64,000 nucleotides of DNA from Alphaproteobacteria bacterium (GCA_947473805.1 CANJGB010000008.1:1-64000); one strand, 5' to 3'. Positions 17,630 to 26,998 are shown, numbered from the stretch's first letter. Numbers and translations: made by a program. The notes: generated from the letters alone by a model not told the origin.

Positions 17630-19002
17630 CAGGCCGCAGCGGCGGCAATGACCCGGTCGCGGCCTTCGCCCTTTGCCCGGTACAGGGCGGCGTCGGCTTC
17701 CGCCAGGATGGCGGCGCAGTCGGTCACGCCGCGATGCACCGCGACGCCGATGGAACAGCTGACCTTCAGTGAACCCACCGCCGCATCGATGACAAACGGG
17801 GTCTCGCCGATGGCCTTGCGAATACGCTCCGCCACGACCAGTGCCGGCGCCATGTCGGTGTCCGGCATGACGATGACGAATTCCTCGCCGCCGAAGCGCG
17901 AGGCCAGGTCGACGCCGCGCACGTTGCGCTGGATGCGTTGCGACAGCTCACGCAGCACCTGGTCGCCGATCGGATGGCCATAGGTGTCGTTGATCGACTT
18001 GAAATAGTCGATGTCGAGAACCATTGCCGCCGTCGGCCGTACGCCGCCGTCGCGCGCCAGCAGGTTCGACAAATGGGTTCCCATGTACCGCCGGTTGTAC
18101 AGGCCGGTCAGCGGGTCGGTGACCGCAAGCGCCATGCTGGCGTGGTAGTTCTGCCGCAGCCGGTCCTGGTAGCGCTTGCGGCGGATCTGCGTGCGCGTAC
18201 GCGCCAGGAACTCGTTGCGGTCAACGGGGCGCATCACATAATCGGTGGCTCCGATTTCGAGGCCTTTGGCCAGGCGCTTCTCGTCGCCCTCGTCCACCAG
18301 CAGCAGCAGCAGCGGTACCTGTCGTGTCGCATCGGTCGAGCGGAACTGCGCGCACAGCCGCAGGCCATCGGCGTTCTGCATGCCGAGACTGACAATGATC
18401 AGGTCGAAATCCCCACCCCGTGCGGTAATCAGCGCCTCGGCCGGATCGGTCAGGACGGAAACGGCATAAGCGGGGCCCAGCGTCGCGGCCAGGCGTTCGG
18501 CGGTGCGCCGGTCGTCCTCGATGAGCAGCACACGAGCGCCCGGGAAATCGCCGGCGATCTGCAGGCTCGCCGGTTCGACCATGCCCAGCGTGTTGCTGGT
18601 CGCCTCTCGCAGGCGCAACTCGTCCATCATCAGCTTAAGCCTGACGAGCGAGCGCAGGCGCGCAAACAGCGCGATGTCGTTGACCGGCTTGGTCAGGAAA
18701 TCATCGGCGCCGGCGGCCAGGCCCTGCACGCGGTCAGAGGGGTCGCTGAGGGCCGTGACCATGATGACGGGAATGTGGGCCAGCGCGGCATGGGCCTTAA
18801 GGCGGCGGCAAACCTCGAAGCCGTCCATGCCGGGCATCATCACGTCGAGCAGGATGGCGTCCGGCGGGTCCTTCTCCGCCAGGGCAAGGCAGTCGGGACC
18901 GTTTGACGCCGTCGTAACCTCGAAATACTCGCTGCTGAGTTTGGCTTCGAGAACTTTGACGTTGGGAAGGATGTCGTCGACGACCAGGACCCTGGCTGTC
19001 AT
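17629..19002 (-). CDS. pleD: PleD-type diguanylate cyclase response regulator
   Basis: Makes c-di-GMP at the cell pole in Caulobacter-type development. Of 457 residues, REC1 (~1-120) has phospho-acceptor D53 (ILLDVMMPGMDG), matching Caulobacter PleD. REC2 (~155-280) reads IIVSLGMQNADG, lacking the acceptor Asp, so it is an adaptor. The GGDEF domain (~300-450) has active GGEEF at 371-375 and an RGVD I-site five residues upstream for product inhibition. It lies six bases downstream of divK, in a probable operon. Confidence 0.96.
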   Translation of the reverse strand: MTARVLVVDDILPNVKVLEAKLSSEYFEVTTASNGPDCLALAEKDPPDAILLDVMMPGMDGFEVCRRLKAHAALAHIPVIMVTALSDPSDRVQGLAAGADDFLTKPVNDIALFARLRSLVRLKLMMDELRLREATSNTLGMVEPASLQIAGDFPGARVLLIEDDRRTAERLAATLGPAYAVSVLTDPAEALITARGGDFDLIIVSLGMQNADGLRLCAQFRSTDATRQVPLLLLLVDEGDEKRLAKGLEIGATDYVMRPVDRNEFLARTRTQIRRKRYQDRLRQNYHASMALAVTDPLTGLYNRRYMGTHLSNLLARDGGVRPTAAMVLDIDYFKSINDTYGHPIGDQVLRELSQRIQRNVRGVDLASRFGGEEFVIVMPDTDMAPALVVAERIRKAIGETPFVIDAAVGSLKVSCSIGVAVHRGVTDCAAILAEADAALYRAKGEGRDRVIAAAAA

Positions 19003-19008
19003 GTCGGC

Positions 19009-19374
19009 CTAGCCCAGAAAACGCTGGATGGTTTCGATGAACTTGCTGACCGAGATGGGCTTGGCGATATAGGCCTCGCAACCGCCATCGCGCATCTTCT
19101 CCTCATCGCCCTTCATGGCGAAGGCGGTGACGGCGATGACAGGGATGGTCCGCAAATTGTCGTCTTCCTTGATCCACTTGGTCACCTCAAGGCCTGAAAC
19201 CTCGGGCAATTGGATATCCATCAGTATCAGGTCCGGCTTGTGCTTGCGGGCAATCGCCAGCGCGTCCATGCCGTCGCGGGTCTGCAGGGTCTGATAGCCG
19301 TGGGCAACCAGCAGATCATGAAACAGCTTCATGTTCAGTTCGTTGTCTTCGACGATCAGAACGGTTTTGCTCAT
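19009..19374 (-). CDS. divK: Single-domain response regulator DivK
   Basis: The 121-residue receiver has the acidic pair E9/D10, acceptor D53 (ILMDIQLPE), the TAFAM switch region and KPIS lysine. In Caulobacter, DivK is phosphorylated by DivJ and dephosphorylated by PleC, and steers CtrA activity. Sequence, length and the downstream pleD gene all fit. A DivJ/PleC-like kinase is encoded at 31351 in this window. Confidence 0.96.
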   Translation of the reverse strand: MSKTVLIVEDNELNMKLFHDLLVAHGYQTLQTRDGMDALAIARKHKPDLILMDIQLPEVSGLEVTKWIKEDDNLRTIPVIAVTAFAMKGDEEKMRDGGCEAYIAKPISVSKFIETIQRFLG

Positions 19375-19521
19375 CGGCCGCTTTCCAGGGGAAATTCATT
19401 GCAACACTAACGGGAAACTATCAATAAACTCAAAACGGCCCGACCTGTCGCCCGGAGTGGCCCTTGGCCCCCTGCCAAGACCGGGATTTATACATCTTAA
19501 TAGACCCGATATGCTTTCCAA

Positions 19522-19845
19522 GTGATTAACCGGCCGCAAAAACCCAAGTCCCCTCAAGGGATTGTACACACGCAACCGCGACAGGACGCGGCCGAGGCTC
19601 TCGCCCTTCAGGGCCTGGCATGGCTGGCCGGTGATCCGGATGAATTGGGCGCATTCCTGTCATATTCCGGCATGGACGGCACCCAGTTGCGTTCCTCGGC
19701 CGGGTCGCCCGAGGTTCTGGCCGGCGTGCTCGATTACCTACTGGCTGACGAAACCCGCCTGCTGGCCTTTTGCGCGGCTGCGGAGTGCGATCCCAGCCTC
19801 CCGGCCCGCCTCCGCCCCGCTTTGCCTGGCAGCGGCGAATGGTGA
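19522..19845 (+). CDS. DUF3572 family protein
   Basis: A 107-residue protein of unknown function, transcribed away from divK-pleD as in many alphaproteobacteria. The middle part (DAAEALALQGLAWLAGDPDELGAFL) identifies DUF3572. It starts at GTG 19522, and its end overlaps the HAD gene start, suggesting coupling. Confidence 0.82.
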   Translation: MINRPQKPKSPQGIVHTQPRQDAAEALALQGLAWLAGDPDELGAFLSYSGMDGTQLRSSAGSPEVLAGVLDYLLADETRLLAFCAAAECDPSLPARLRPALPGSGEW

Positions 19846-20507
19846 CCCCCGCCGTCGATCCCGATGTCGCCCGCCAGATCGGCGAACTGGTCCTGGTCCG
19901 CGATCGGCCGCTGGTCGTCACCGATGCCGACGAGGTCCTGTTCATGTTCATGGAAGGACTTGAGCATTACCTGAACGAGTGCGGCCTGTACTTCGACTGG
20001 TCCTCTTTTGCGCTATCCGGCAACATCCGTCGCCGCGCTGACGACGAACCGGTCACCAAGGAGCAGCAACACCAGATCCTGCTCGATTTCTTCGCCGCCC
20101 GGACCGAACTGCTGACCCCCGTCACGCAGGCGGCCGAGACCCTGGCCCGGCTCGCCCAGCGGGCGCAGATCGTGGTCCTGAGCAACCTGCCCATCCCCAA
20201 CCGCGCCGCCCGCAGCCGCGCCCTGCATGCCCATGGCATGGCCTATCCCCTGGTCGCCAATGTGGGGGCCAAGGGTCCGGCCGTGCAGATGCTGGCCGAA
20301 ATGGCCGGACGGCCTGTTCTGTTCATCGACGACATTCCGCGCAACCACGGCTCGGTGCGCAACGAGGCGCCTCACGTGCACTGCATCCACTATGTCGCCG
20401 ATTCCCGCCTTGCCACCTTGCTGGGCCCGGCCGAAACCGCCCACCACCACGCGGGTGATTGGGCGCACATCGAACGCATTGTCAGTACGATCCTCGACGC
20501 CGCTTGA
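19839..20507 (+). CDS. HAD-like hydrolase of unknown substrate
   Basis: A 222-residue protein with HAD-like landmarks: VVTDADEVLF (motif I, DxD), VVLSNLP (motif II) and VLFIDDIPRN (motif IV). Start ATG 19839 overlaps the DUF3572 stop. The longer frame from 19770 reads back through DUF3572 and is rejected. The 3' end overlaps the opposing glycosyltransferase by 26 bases. The exact reaction cannot be inferred. Confidence 0.78.
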   Translation: MVTPAVDPDVARQIGELVLVRDRPLVVTDADEVLFMFMEGLEHYLNECGLYFDWSSFALSGNIRRRADDEPVTKEQQHQILLDFFAARTELLTPVTQAAETLARLAQRAQIVVLSNLPIPNRAARSRALHAHGMAYPLVANVGAKGPAVQMLAEMAGRPVLFIDDIPRNHGSVRNEAPHVHCIHYVADSRLATLLGPAETAHHHAGDWAHIERIVSTILDAA

Positions 20508-21066
20508 GATAGGCGCGCAGATCGTTCGCATGGTCCACATCCGACAACGTCGCGCTGAATCCCACCTTGCCGCGCGGTAACGTCTTCAACGTATCGGCCA
20601 GCGCATATGCGCTGGACCAACGCACGCCCGTGAAAACCTGTCGCGGTAACGGACAGGGTCGGCGCGTCCCGACCAGCCAGTATCCACCATCGGCCGCCGG
20701 CCCGAACACGAACGCGGTACGGCGCACCTCCGCGAAAGCCGCCGCGATATGACCTGATGCCACATCGGGAATATCTGCGCCGATAAGGACGGCTGGCCGC
20801 GTGACACCGTCGAGCACCCGCCGCATCCGCTGTCCCAGGTCCCCCCGGCCCTGCACCACCACTTTCATCGGCACCGGCAAACGCCACGGCCCCGACAGTG
20901 CCAGGACCACATCCCACTTCGGATTGCGCAGATCCAGCAGCCGGTGCCGGATCTGCTGCAGATAGAATTGTAAAGCCGCGGCATCGCCGATCTCCGCCGC
21001 CAGCCGCCGCTTCACCTGCCCGCGCCGCGGCGCCTTGGCGAAAATAATCAGAACCGGCTTATTCAT
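20482..21066 (-). CDS. TIGR04282-type glycosyltransferase (DUF2064)
   Basis: A 194-residue nucleotide-sugar-transferase-like protein with IIFAKAPRRGQVKRRLA and LIGADIPDV, the DUF2064/TIGR04282 pattern. In databases the pair TIGR04282/TIGR04283 is named for arsenosugar biosynthesis, but most hosts lack other arsenic genes, as here. ATG 21066 overlaps the end of the upstream glycosyltransferase by 8 bases. Confidence 0.83.
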   Translation of the reverse strand: MNKPVLIIFAKAPRRGQVKRRLAAEIGDAAALQFYLQQIRHRLLDLRNPKWDVVLALSGPWRLPVPMKVVVQGRGDLGQRMRRVLDGVTRPAVLIGADIPDVASGHIAAAFAEVRRTAFVFGPAADGGYWLVGTRRPCPLPRQVFTGVRWSSAYALADTLKTLPRGKVGFSATLSDVDHANDLRAYLKRRRGSY

Positions 21067-21748
21067 AGAGGCGCGCAATCACATGCGGCGGCACGCCGAC
21101 GAAATACAGCGAAAGACAGGTGAGGTTGCGCAAGGGCCGCTTCAAATATCCGCCGCGCTGATATCGCGCCGCCGACGTTGTCATCGCTACCGGAAGCGCG
21201 TTGAGCCGCTTGCGCCCTATCCGTCGAACGATATCCACGTCCTCCATCAGCACCAGTGGCCGGAAGCCACCGACCTCGTCGTACAGCGCGCGCGAAATAA
21301 GCAGGCCCTGGTCACCATAGGGCAGCCCCAGGCGCGCCCGCCAGTTCGCCAGCCGCTCGACCCGGCGTGCCGGGGGTGCAGCGTCGTCGAGCATCAGCCG
21401 CCCATGCGCCGCCCGGTGCACATTGCCGGCCGATGCCATGAACCCTGCCGCCACGTTCGCCCATCCCGCCTCCATCACCGTGTCCGCATGCAGGAACAGC
21501 AGCCAGTCGCCGACCGCCGCGTCCGCCCCCCGTCGCAATTGCGGGCCGCGTCCCGGTGCCCCCACCACGATGCGCGCGCCCGCCGCGCTGGCCAGGGCCA
21601 CGGTGCCGTCAACCGATCCCCCGTCGGACAGGACGAGATCCAGATCGAACACCGGACGGCCGCGCGCCACCGACGCCAGGACCGGCGCCAGACGGTCGCC
21701 GGCATTGAGCGCGGGGATGACCACGCTGAGTCTCGTTGGGACTGACAT
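21059..21748 (-). CDS. TIGR04283-type family 2 glycosyltransferase
   Basis: A 229-residue GT-A glycosyltransferase: SVVIPALNAG, SDGGSVDGT and LFLHADT (DxD-like), then GLPYGDQGLLISR and FRPLVLMEDVD. It is the usual partner of the TIGR04282 gene that follows. No membrane anchor is evident. The sugar and acceptor are unknown. Confidence 0.87.
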   Translation of the reverse strand: MSVPTRLSVVIPALNAGDRLAPVLASVARGRPVFDLDLVLSDGGSVDGTVALASAAGARIVVGAPGRGPQLRRGADAAVGDWLLFLHADTVMEAGWANVAAGFMASAGNVHRAAHGRLMLDDAAPPARRVERLANWRARLGLPYGDQGLLISRALYDEVGGFRPLVLMEDVDIVRRIGRKRLNALPVAMTTSAARYQRGGYLKRPLRNLTCLSLYFVGVPPHVIARLYE

Positions 21749-21788
21749 CGCGCTATACTAGCCGGCCCTGTCCGTGATGGGTTGCGGC

Positions 21789-22700
21789 ATGTCTGACTTG
21801 GTGCGTATCGGCGTCGATCTGGGTGGCACGAAAATCGAGGCCCTGGCCCTCGATTCGTCCGGGCATATCCTTGGCCGTCTGCGGACGCCGACGCCGGGCC
21901 ACGATTACCGCGCCATCGTCGCCGCCATCGGCACCCTGGTGCGCAACCTGGAAACGTCCATCGGCCGGACCGGAACTGTCGGCGTCGGCATTCCCGGCAC
22001 TATTTCGCCCGCGTCAGGTCTGGTGAAGGGGGCAAATACCGTCTGCCTCATCGGTCATGCCCTCGACCGCGACCTGTCGGATGAACTGTCGCGCGAGGTC
22101 CGCCTCGCCAACGATGCGAATTGCTTTGCCCTGTCCGAGGCGGTCGATGGCGCGGGTGCCGGCGCCGGCGTCGTGTTCGGCGCCATTCTGGGGACCGGCA
22201 CCGGAGGGGGTACGGTCGTCGATGGTCGCATTCTCACCGGTCCCAATGCCATTGCCGGCGAATGGGGCCACAACCCCCTGCCCTGGCCCGAAGACGACGA
22301 ACGCCCCGGCATTGCCTGCTATTGCGGCCGGCATGGCTGCATCGAAACCTTCCTCTCCGGCCCCGGCCTCAGCCGCGATCACTGGCAGCGCACCGGCGAA
22401 AAGACCAATCCGCAGGTCCTGGGTCAACGTGCGCAAGCGGGCGATCCTTCAGCACGCGCCAGCATCGAACGCTACGAACAGCGGCTGGCCCGCGCGCTGG
22501 CCACCGTCATCAACATGATCGATCCCGATGTCATCGTGCTGGGCGGCGGCGTGTCGAACCTTGAGCGGCTGTACCGCACGGTGCCCGAACTGTGGGGCGA
22601 GTGGGTCTTCTCCGACACCGTGGTAACCCCGCTGCGCAAGGCGACCAATGGCGATAGTTCGGGCGTGCGCGGCGCCGCCTGGCTGTGGCCGCCCGGCTAG
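21789..22700 (+). CDS. ROK-family sugar kinase
   Basis: Cytoplasmic sugar kinase of 303 residues. It has the ATP loop VDLGGTKIEAL, the catalytic region LANDANCFALSEA, GAILGTGTGGG and the ROK zinc motif CYCGRHGCIE. Fructokinase or N-acetylhexosamine kinase are the likeliest activities. ATG 21789 is preferred to 21774 because the family starts close to the ATP loop. Confidence 0.9.
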   Translation: MSDLVRIGVDLGGTKIEALALDSSGHILGRLRTPTPGHDYRAIVAAIGTLVRNLETSIGRTGTVGVGIPGTISPASGLVKGANTVCLIGHALDRDLSDELSREVRLANDANCFALSEAVDGAGAGAGVVFGAILGTGTGGGTVVDGRILTGPNAIAGEWGHNPLPWPEDDERPGIACYCGRHGCIETFLSGPGLSRDHWQRTGEKTNPQVLGQRAQAGDPSARASIERYEQRLARALATVINMIDPDVIVLGGGVSNLERLYRTVPELWGEWVFSDTVVTPLRKATNGDSSGVRGAAWLWPPG

Positions 22701-22702
22701 CC

Positions 22703-24025
22703 ATGCTGGCCTTCTGCCGCGACTGCCATGAGGTGAGCGTTGACGGCGCCATGCGCTGCAGCGCCTGCCGCTCACCGCGCCTGTTGCGGCACGAAGAGCT
22801 CGACACGCTTTCCATCGCCCATATCGACTGCGATGCCTTCTACGCCGCGGTCGAGAAGCGGGATGCGCCGGAACTCCGCGACAAGCCGGTGATCGTCGGC
22901 GGCGGCAAGCGGGGCGTCGTGTCGACCTGCTGCTACGTGGCACGGCTGTCGGGCGTGCGTTCCGCCATGCCCATGTTCACCGCCCTCAAGCTCTGCCCCG
23001 AGGCGGTCGTTATCCGCCCCCGCATGTCACGCTATGTCGAGGTCAGCCGCGCGGTGCGCACCGCCATGCTGGAGGTGACGCCGCAGATCGAACCCCTCTC
23101 GCTCGACGAGGCATTCCTCGACCTCTCGGGAACCGAGCGCGTCCACAGGCAGCCGCCGGCGGTGACACTGGCCAAACTGCAGCGACGCATCGAGACCGAT
23201 ATCGGCATCACCGTCTCGGTCGGCCTCAGCTACTGCAAGTTCCTGGCGAAGCTGGCATCCGACATCGACAAGCCGCGCGGCTTTGCCGTCATCGGCCGCG
23301 CCGAGGCTGTCAACTTCCTCGCCGGGCTCAAGGTCGAGCGCATCTGGGGTGTCGGCAAGGCGCTGCAGGCAAAGCTCGTGTCCGACGGCATCACCACCAT
23401 CGCCCATTTGCAGAACCGCGATCTGCCTGGTTTGGTGGCGCGCTACGGCTCGATGGGCATGCGCCTCTACCACTTCGCGCGTGGCGAGGACGACCGCAAG
23501 GTCGATACCTCGCAGGAGACCAAGAGCGTCTCGTCCGAAACCACCTTCGATATCGATGTGACGGACAAGGCCCGCCTGGAGGCCACGCTGTGGCGCCAGG
23601 CCGAGCGCGTCTCGGCACAGCTGAAGCGGAAGAACCTGGCCGGCCGCACCGTGGTGCTGAAGCTGAAAACCCACGACTTCAAGCTGCGCACCCGCAGCAT
23701 CAGCATCGACGGCGTGACCCAAATGGCCGAGCGCCTGTATCAGGCCGCGCTGCCGCTGTTGCACAAGGAATGCGACGGTACCGCCTACCGCCTGCTGGGC
23801 ATCGGGGCGACCAATCTCGGCCCGCCCTCGGGCGACGACGATCAGTCGCTCGACGGATCGACCCAAGCGCGCGCGAAGGTCGAGCGCATTATCGACAAGG
23901 TGCGCGAACGGTTCGGCGACGCGGCCATCGGCAAGGGCCGCGGCCTGGCGGCTAGCAGGAAGGACGCGGGAAAAGCTCCAGAACCGTCAGCGTCCCCTTC
24001 AGGGCGTACTCGCCGTAATCCATGA
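22703..24025 (+). CDS. dinB: DNA polymerase IV (Y family) with N-terminal zinc ribbon
   Basis: Error-prone translesion polymerase of 440 residues. An N-terminal CRDC...CSAC ribbon (~4-25) precedes the palm with HIDCDAFYAAVEK and SLDEAFLDLSG, carrying the metal Asp/Asp-Glu. The little-finger domain follows at ~280-400. The ribbon is seen in many alphaproteobacterial DinB proteins and is absent from E. coli Pol IV. ATG 22703 lies two bases after the ROK stop; 22685 is an in-frame alternative. The 3' end overlaps opposing eipB by 74 bases. Confidence 0.93.
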   Translation: MLAFCRDCHEVSVDGAMRCSACRSPRLLRHEELDTLSIAHIDCDAFYAAVEKRDAPELRDKPVIVGGGKRGVVSTCCYVARLSGVRSAMPMFTALKLCPEAVVIRPRMSRYVEVSRAVRTAMLEVTPQIEPLSLDEAFLDLSGTERVHRQPPAVTLAKLQRRIETDIGITVSVGLSYCKFLAKLASDIDKPRGFAVIGRAEAVNFLAGLKVERIWGVGKALQAKLVSDGITTIAHLQNRDLPGLVARYGSMGMRLYHFARGEDDRKVDTSQETKSVSSETTFDIDVTDKARLEATLWRQAERVSAQLKRKNLAGRTVVLKLKTHDFKLRTRSISIDGVTQMAERLYQAALPLLHKECDGTAYRLLGIGATNLGPPSGDDDQSLDGSTQARAKVERIIDKVRERFGDAAIGKGRGLAASRKDAGKAPEPSASPSGRTRRNP

Positions 24026-24797
24026 TCAGCTCGTCGCTGATGCCATTCTCGAACATGCGGAAGGCGATCTCGTACTGCGGCTGTTCGGTTTTCACGCCGG
24101 CCGGAAAATAGGCCAGGCGCATGGGCCAAGCCGCCTGGCCCTTCAGCGGCTTCAGCAACGGATTGCCATCGCCCAGGGCTGGCAATTTCTTGCCCACGCT
24201 GGCACCGACAAAGAACAGGCTGTCCTCGCCCGAGCCGTCGAACACCTTAGCCGGGACGAAATGGGTGCCGGCGCGCGCTTCGCGGATCAGCACCGCCACA
24301 TGTTCCGACGGATAGATCGTACCGGCCGGCAGGTCCATGACGAGGCCAGCGGGCTTGTTGAACTTCGCCTTGCCAATGCGGGTGCGGTTCTGCGTTTCCG
24401 CGTTGCCGGAAAATTCCTCGACCTGCTGGCCCTGGGTGTCGTTCTTGATGTTGTAGCGATAGCGGCGGCCATCGCGCGATTCCCACGACGTGATCGAATA
24501 TTCGGTATTGCGCGCCTCGCCGTCGGCGTTGACCATTTCGGTACGCAGCCGCTGCGTCAGCGTGTAGCCGTCGCACACGTCCTTGAACTCAAGCGCCAGC
24601 CGGCCGCGGATCGACAGGCCCAGCCCGGAATCGCTCCGCTGCATTTTCAGGTCATAAACGGCGCGGTGCGAGGCCAGCGTCACCGCCTCGGCCTTCTGTG
24701 TCTGGCCGAGGGCGGCGCAGGCGCTCATGCCCAGCGAAAGGCCAACCAGAAGGGAAAGTCGTATCGGGAAGTTCAATGCGTAACTCCAATCGTACAT
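23952..24797 (-). CDS. eipB: EipB-like cell-envelope integrity protein (DUF1849)
   Basis: Periplasmic protein of 281 residues. The N-terminal signal ends at LGMSAC27, a possible lipobox, although EipB itself is described as a soluble periplasmic beta-spiral. C75 in KDVCDGY and the terminal C281 match the conserved disulfide pair of EipB in Brucella. EipB contributes to envelope integrity. The C-terminal 25 codons overlap the dinB 3' end on the other strand. Confidence 0.85.
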   Translation of the reverse strand: MYDWSYALNFPIRLSLLVGLSLGMSACAALGQTQKAEAVTLASHRAVYDLKMQRSDSGLGLSIRGRLALEFKDVCDGYTLTQRLRTEMVNADGEARNTEYSITSWESRDGRRYRYNIKNDTQGQQVEEFSGNAETQNRTRIGKAKFNKPAGLVMDLPAGTIYPSEHVAVLIREARAGTHFVPAKVFDGSGEDSLFFVGASVGKKLPALGDGNPLLKPLKGQAAWPMRLAYFPAGVKTEQPQYEIAFRMFENGISDELIMDYGEYALKGTLTVLELFPRPSC

Positions 24798-24936
24798 CTT
24801 AGGCTGTTACAGGATTGCGTAACGCTCAGCCAGACGTTTCGGCCCCCGAACACGGCAATTGATGCCGCACCCCGCCGCAGCGGCACATTTTGCCTACGCA
24901 CAGGACCAAAACTCCCAACAAAATCAGGCATTTCGA

Positions 24937-24952
24937 TGGCACGCCTATTGCT
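24937..24952 (+). promoter_or_regulatory. Sigma-54 (RpoN) promoter of the GGDEF gene
   Basis: TGGCACG-ccta-TTGCT matches the -24/-12 consensus with correct GG to GC spacing. It ends 33 bases before the GGDEF ATG, leaving room for a start site near 24963 and the caggag ribosome site. An enhancer-binding activator would be required; none is encoded nearby. Confidence 0.8.
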
Positions 24953-24985
24953 TTGAGTCTCCGCAGCTGATGCAGGAGTTCAAAA

Positions 24986-25666
24986 ATGGCGGACATCGCG
25001 TTCTCGATGCCTGGTGAAGGGTTGCTGCCGGGGACCAACGGAGTCGGTCGCATCTCGTCGGCCATCTTTGGCCGTAACACGCGTGAGATTGCCCGCCTGC
25101 AGGTGGCCAACCTGATGCTGCACGAGGAAATTGCGCGCCACCAGCAGAGGATCGCCGAACTGGAGCACGCCTCGCTGACCGATACCCTGACCGGTACTCT
25201 GAATCGTGGCGGCTTCGAGGACGCCGTTCGCCGCACCCTGAGCGCCGCGCAGCGCCATGACGATGGCGGCGCCCTTGCCTATCTGGACTGCGACAGTTTC
25301 AAATCCGTCAATGACACGCTCGGTCACGACGCCGGCGATGCCGTACTGGCCGCGATCGGCCGCATTCTGAAACGCGACACGCGCACCACTGACTATGTCG
25401 CCCGCCTCCATGGCGATGAATTCGCTGTGCTTCTGGTGCGCTCCGGCATGCGGTTCGGCACGGCACGCCTACGCTTGATGGAGCATACGATCAACAATTC
25501 GACAGTCACCTTCCGAAACCGCGAGATTGCCCTGAAGATCAGCATGGGCATTGTCGGCTATGACAGCAGCGCCAGTTTCGACGACCTCATGCGCCGCGCC
25601 GACCGCGCCATGTACGAGCGCAAACACGCCCGCCGCGGCCAGGTCATCCCCTTTGCGGCGGAGTGA
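24986..25666 (+). CDS. GGDEF-domain protein, probable diguanylate cyclase
   Basis: A 226-residue soluble protein: a short N-terminal region, a coiled-coil-like stretch (~35-62), then one GGDEF domain (~65-220). The signature is RLHGDEF, with His for the first Gly; Asp-Glu-Phe and the metal Asp in YLDCDSFKSVND are kept, so activity is possible. An RTTD I-site lies five residues before it. A sigma-54 promoter precedes it, as often seen for motility or biofilm genes. It converges on the cyclase gene with a 23-base overlap. Confidence 0.88.
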   Translation: MADIAFSMPGEGLLPGTNGVGRISSAIFGRNTREIARLQVANLMLHEEIARHQQRIAELEHASLTDTLTGTLNRGGFEDAVRRTLSAAQRHDDGGALAYLDCDSFKSVNDTLGHDAGDAVLAAIGRILKRDTRTTDYVARLHGDEFAVLLVRSGMRFGTARLRLMEHTINNSTVTFRNREIALKISMGIVGYDSSASFDDLMRRADRAMYERKHARRGQVIPFAAE

Positions 25667-26963
25667 CCTGGTTCTCTGGAACCCGCACCACGGTGAATAT
25701 CTCCCGCGCCTCCCGAACGTCGCGCAACGCATGCTCGCCGAGTGACATCAGCCTCTCTGCCGCCTCGCCGGTTGCGTCACGGAAGCTCCGCGATACAACC
25801 AGGTGACGGGCGAGCGGTTTGCACAACACCTCCATCCGGGCCGCCTCGTTCACGGCCGGACCGACAACTGTAAAATCCAGACGGTCGGCAGTGCCGACAT
25901 TGCCGTACATCACCTCGCCGCGATGAAGCGCGATATCGAGCTCAAGCACCGGCATACCCGCAGCGGCGCGTTCGCGATTGAGGGTCGCCACGCGGTCTAG
26001 CGCATCGAGTGCCGCTTCAAGCGCCTTGTCACAGGTCTGGCCGCCCGCGCCCTCAATCGCGAATGTCGCCAGCACGCCATCGCCCATGAACTTCAGGATC
26101 TGGCCGCCCTGTTCCCGTACCGGTTCGCCAATACAGGCCAGATACTGGTTCAGCATCCCGACCACCGCCTCCGACCCGAGCTGGTCTGACAGCGCCGTAA
26201 AGCCGCGCAGGTCGGCGAAGAACAGGGCTGCGTCCATGCGCTGGACGGTTCCCAGTTGCACCTCCCCTGACAGCACATGCCGCGCCGCATCGGCGCCAAG
26301 ATAGGTATCCAGCAGGCCCTGCATGATGGGGTAGGCCGTTGCCGCCTTCAGCGCCAAGGCCAACGTCCCCATCAACTCTTCAAGAACGCGCAGTTCCGGT
26401 TCGGTAAAGCCCTCCGGTCGATCTGTCGCCCAGGAGGTGACGAGGCCGATCTGTCCGCCGCGCATCCTTTCGGCGGCCCAGCCGAAGCCGTAGACTAGGC
26501 CCAGCCAGTCGGTCAGGCCCTGGGCGCTGAATTCCTGCAGCGCGGGAAAATCCAGCACGGCCTGGGGCCCCGCAAGGCGGCGGTTGAGCTTCAGAATCCG
26601 GTTATTGAGCATGTAGAGGAACGGGCTGTTGTTCCAGTTCGCGCCCGCCCGGGCGTGGGAAAACTGGTCCTGCGCCACCCCGCGCCCGGCTCGCGCCCAG
26701 GTGTATCCATGCGCCAGAATCAGCGGGTGCAGTGTCGCCAGGGCGGCATATCCGCGGGCCAGCGGCAGGCCGGCGTCGAGCAGCCGATCGCAGAACCCGC
26801 CCACGATCGTCTCGACCTTGGCCGTCTCCAGGCCCTGGTTGATCAGCCAGGCGTGGATCGTCACCGGATCGAACGGGTATGAAGACCGGAGCGGCGACGG
26901 CGGCGGTGTTTCCTGGGAACTCAACACGACCCCATTCGAATGTTGGCGACGGTGCCCCGTCAT
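25644..26963 (-). CDS. Class III adenylate/guanylate cyclase
   Basis: A 439-residue protein. The N-terminal ~220 residues form an uncharacterised, possibly GAF-like sensor (GLVTSWATDRPEGFTEPELRV). The C-terminal catalytic domain shows FFADLRGFTALSD and FMGDGVLATF (both metal Asp residues), GEVMYGNVGTADRLDFT and GPAVNEAARME. It makes cAMP or cGMP from the NTP. No membrane helix is seen. The start is 35 bases from the divergent RidA-family gene. Confidence 0.88.
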   Translation of the reverse strand: MTGHRRQHSNGVVLSSQETPPPSPLRSSYPFDPVTIHAWLINQGLETAKVETIVGGFCDRLLDAGLPLARGYAALATLHPLILAHGYTWARAGRGVAQDQFSHARAGANWNNSPFLYMLNNRILKLNRRLAGPQAVLDFPALQEFSAQGLTDWLGLVYGFGWAAERMRGGQIGLVTSWATDRPEGFTEPELRVLEELMGTLALALKAATAYPIMQGLLDTYLGADAARHVLSGEVQLGTVQRMDAALFFADLRGFTALSDQLGSEAVVGMLNQYLACIGEPVREQGGQILKFMGDGVLATFAIEGAGGQTCDKALEAALDALDRVATLNRERAAAGMPVLELDIALHRGEVMYGNVGTADRLDFTVVGPAVNEAARMEVLCKPLARHLVVSRSFRDATGEAAERLMSLGEHALRDVREAREIFTVVRVPENQVTPPQRG

Positions 26964-26998
26964 CCTATCGTACCTCGCCTCGCAATGGAGTGGTGTGC

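Noticed and set aside
19375-19521. CtrA binding site upstream of divK
   Set aside because: TTAA motifs are present but not with the 7-base spacing of the full site.
20482-21748. Arsenosugar biosynthesis pathway
   Set aside because: The two glycosyltransferases carry that database name, but no ArsM or ArsS gene is present in the window.
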